Shown: positions 61,101 through 64,000 of the stretch, in pieces
Layout: each line of letters opens with the position of its first letter
Position numbering within the stretch: the stretch's first letter is position 1
Assembly: GCA_035610365.1 (NCBI GenBank)
Contig: CM069435.1
Location: 91,545,389 to 91,609,388 of the forward strand
DNA length: 64,000 nucleotides
Reading direction: 5' to 3'
Source of the DNA: Aquatica leii
Lineage: Eukaryota; Arthropoda; Insecta; Coleoptera; Lampyridae
Notes under the pieces: model-generated
Database searches by the model: none
What the model was told of the DNA's origin: nothing
What the model saw: the letters and a program-made list of their open reading frames with translations, nothing else
Translations under genes and position numbers: made by a program

Positions 61101-63512
61101 AAAGACAAACCTTATATTTATTTTAAAAAGAACTCAAATAATCTAAGATTGTATTTGACACCCCCGAATGGTTACTATTCTTAGAAGTGTTTCCTAAATT
61201 TTACTTGTTTACGTTCGCACCAAATTACATTTTCTTCCGAACAAGTTCAATTTACTACGAACAGATGGGTATAAATTAACAAGATAATGATTAAATTTAA
61301 AATTACACTCTATAAAAACAATTTAGATTTGACTAGTTTGATTTGTTCAACCTAATCTTATTTCAAATTTTAAAATTTCACGGGAACAGGAGTCCTACTG
61401 CCTGGACTATTTATAATATAAAGTTTTGATCGAAGTAGTAAGGTTGAAATTCACAAATTGATTCCAAAATACAATAGGCGTCAGTTTTTCAAGGTTGCTC
61501 AATGACACGAATTCAAATTTATTTTGGTATTCGAAACTGTTGACCTGACTGTACTAAATGATAAAAGTGTAAATGTGAAGTTGGCCTTGAATTGCACCCC
61601 AGTAGAAAAGTGAGGTTAAGTCATATTTTTCCATTAACCGGTTATGTGGCCATATACGACTAGATTAGTATACAATATCAACCTAGCTTCTTTAACTGTA
61701 TAAAACCTAAACTTAGTCTGCTCACCTAAGCTGGGTTTTAATTAACCGAATAGTTAACTTCAAATACTACAATTTTACTTCTTATTCTCATTTTATTTTT
61801 CGATATAAACTAAGGTAGATTTGATATTGATCGTTTAAACACCTAACCTAGATTTTTAGTTTGAACACTTAACCTCATTTGAAAGGATTTTTTTCCTATA
61901 CGTCTCAAGTTAAGATCAATAAACCCAATACAATGCGAGATTTCTAGTTGAAGTTACATAAAAACAAATCAGCCAGTCAAAGCCAAAAGGTAGACGATTT
62001 ATGTAGGACGGTAGACTAAACATAATAACAAAACGAGACAATATATGAAAAAAGATCGTAAAAACTATTTTACGATTGAAGAGAATCTAACATTTTCAAG
62101 GTCAACGACCAAGAGCGGTTTACTGCAACCCTTACACTAATTTTGTTTTTCAGTTTATAATCTAACCTACAAAAACTTGTCATTAAATCTTAAAACTCTA
62201 TTCAAATAAAATGGATCGTACTTTAAGTCAAGCACAATTTACTCTAGATCCCATCAATTTTTGAATTAATTGAATCACGTCAGTTAAACCTAACCTCATC
62301 TACAAGATACATATTTTTTGCGTCTCGTTTTGGAAGACCCTTGTAAGCGCAAATCGCAATTAAGATAATCGGACAATTTAAATCTATGCGTCGCAATGAC
62401 ACAATCTATTATATAAAAGGGTTCTTAAAGTACGTTAAAGTAAGGTTAGATTTGCAAATTGGGTCGCGGAAAAATTTATTTGACTTGAAAAGTGTTGGAC
62501 GAATTCAAATGGGGTTAGATCAAGTATAATTTTGACATTACTATGAATGAATAAATTTGATAAAGTGATCGCGACATCACGCCTTTGCAATAAGTTAGTC
62601 TAATTTACGTTAAGATATCGTTTTATATAACTTTTATTTACGCAGGTTCGGTAAATATAATTTTTACCCAGTAAAATATATTCGTTTCCCACAGTTTCCA
62701 GACGTCCCGCTTGACTTACTAAGGCGTGGCTTAAAATACGAAAAAGATTCCGAACTAATATTACTTTGAAACGTCGTTTTGAACTTAAATAAATTGGTTT
62801 TTAAATACCCACTTTACCTTAAAAGTTAGTCTTGTTATGATATTGTTTTAACCTAACCTTACTATTAAACTTTAATGTGATAACGCTGTGCGTTTCTATT
62901 CGGTCACGTCACATATGACGTTAGCATTGATGCGTAGTTCTCTTTTGGACGGGTACTTGTTGACTAAGCTTCGTAAGTAAAAAATTGCGAAGATATAATT
63001 TATTAAATGACTTGATTTAGATTTATTCCGCTTTTGCTTGGCGTTAAGAAAATTAAATTTTGAGATAATGACAAAGTACATCACAGGCAAAATTGATTAT
63101 AAAATAAACGAGATTAAATTAAGGTTAGGTTAGGTTTATGTTAACGGTGTCTATAATCAAAATTAACATTTAAAAAAACCACTATCGTCTTTTACGCATA
63201 AATTCTATTCGTCAAAATAAAACCTTTTTAGCAAAAGCCTCGTAAACGCAATGCAATAATCGTGCAATTCGTCTGACGTAATTTTGAATATGGAAATTCG
63301 GCGTAACGAAACAATTTCTTAAAGAAAAACGTTGGACGCTTAAGTAAAATATGCAGTAGATTCTAAATAAATAATGAAGTCACATAAAAAAGTCGATTTC
63401 AGTTAAAAAACGATCATACATTCAATTACGTCATTACGTTGCCTCTTCAATTTTCTCGGAATTGTATCAGGCACGAACAATTGGTTTTAAATAAAATTTT
63501 AAAAAAATGTAC
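61101..63512. other. AT-rich spacer with scattered inverted degenerate motifs
   Basis: TAACCTCATTT- and GATCTAACC-like units recur through 61320-62480, the same degenerate motif as elsewhere. A short run GGTTAGGTTAGGTT (63123-63136) equals nearly three units of the insect telomere repeat TTAGG. No coding signal was found. Confidence 0.45.
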
Positions 63513-63720
63513 CTGAAATCCTGAGCATGTAGCAGTTGTGTGTTGATGAGATGCCGACGTTGAGCCATAGTTGAGTTGGTACGCTGTATCAAGTATTTTC
63601 TTATGGGCTGACGCATGGGCCCGATATGCCGAAACGCTAAGCTTCATTGGCTCGAAAATTTCCAAGATATTCTAGAGCAGAGCACCCACTCCCTGGACCG
63701 AATTAACGGACCAGGGATTT
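63513..63720 (-). CDS. Candidate exon at the right edge (minus strand)
   Basis: The acceptor has an excellent pyrimidine tract (CGTTTTTTTTTTCATGTTTCAG) and the donor is CAG/GTACAT, giving a 208-bp exon less AT-rich than its surroundings. One frame has a stop and then an ATG at 63644 reading 'MKLSVSAYRAHASAHKKIL' and on to 'TATCSGFQ' at the donor. A second frame is also open ('MRQPIRKYLIQRTNSTMAQ'), so the reading frame is uncertain. The first bases form an inverted repeat, TCCCTGG-N-CCG against CGG-N-CCAGGGA. The partner exons would lie to the left in the window (not found) and beyond the right edge. No family is recognised. Confidence 0.35.
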
Positions 63721-64000
63721 CTGAAACATGAAAAAAAAAACGATATGAAACTGCCGAATTTTGTCCTATAGACGATAATATGGAATCGGGACGTATTAAT
63801 GATTACAAGCGTTTCGAAACTGTCAGCATTAATGCCGTCACGAAAGTAAAGGATTAAACAAGCAAGGATCGTTGCCTAATCCTCTTATAATATCCACTCT
63901 GTCGTAATAGACAAGAATTAATTAGAGTTATGTTAGTACTAGTAAATTTATTACCAACCGAATAATAGAAAAAACTCGAGTGGTAACAATATGAAACAAT

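Noticed and set aside
1-64000. CRISPR arrays, operons, ribosome binding sites, rRNA genes
   Set aside because: None seen. Spliced genes and eukaryotic retroelements show this is nuclear insect DNA.

Overview
The window reads as nuclear DNA of an insect, most likely a beetle, although the order is not proven. It is AT-rich, with short GT-AG introns, a few widely spaced conserved animal genes, and many mobile elements typical of insects: BEL/Pao, Ty3/gypsy, Penelope, hAT, Tc1-mariner/IS630 and an R1/I-type LINE.

Left part (1-12.4 kb). The 3' end of WDR18 (+, a ribosome-assembly WD40 protein) converges tail-to-tail with a complete 13-exon cyclic-nucleotide-gated channel gene of the Cngl/CNGB-like type (-, 2516 to about 11303). 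All its exon joins keep phase except for one apparent extra base. Its long C-terminal tail carries three GLPLL-type repeats, a coiled coil and a pair of candidate PP1-docking motifs. A small hAT element lies in an intron.

Middle (12.4-37.9 kb). This is mostly repeats: an A-rich LINE (12.9-14.6 kb), two transposase relics, a hAT element with perfect 8-bp target duplications (22.0-23.3 kb), a 541-bp inverted-repeat element, a decayed gypsy fossil (29.05-32.64 kb) with a MITE inside it, and a 5' hAT fragment (36.0-37.3 kb). Long tracts carry a very degenerate AGGTTAGATC-plus-A-run motif. Between them sits a compact two-exon gene for a 46-residue protein (17883-18352, -), found by splice phase alone. 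Two further candidate coding exons (+, 12391-12461 and 27578-27683) have compatible phase and may belong to one secreted or membrane protein.

Right part (37.9-64 kb). A very young BEL/Pao element with identical 433-bp LTRs and a 5-bp target duplication (37956-44831) ends about 210 bp past the stop codon of an intronless NEDD1 gene (-, 45041-46240). Further right are a hAT-like CCGGAAC-rich remnant, a Penelope-like element with a head-to-head inverted partial copy and a structured 3' end (51.2-54.5 kb), a gypsy integrase fossil with an internal 557-bp tandem duplication (56.8-58.7 kb), a decayed tandem repeat (60.5-61.1 kb) and a candidate exon at the right edge (63513-63720, -).

The host genes (WDR18, Cngl, NEDD1 and the small gene) share no obvious pathway. 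They are ordinary neighbours in a repeat-rich region.
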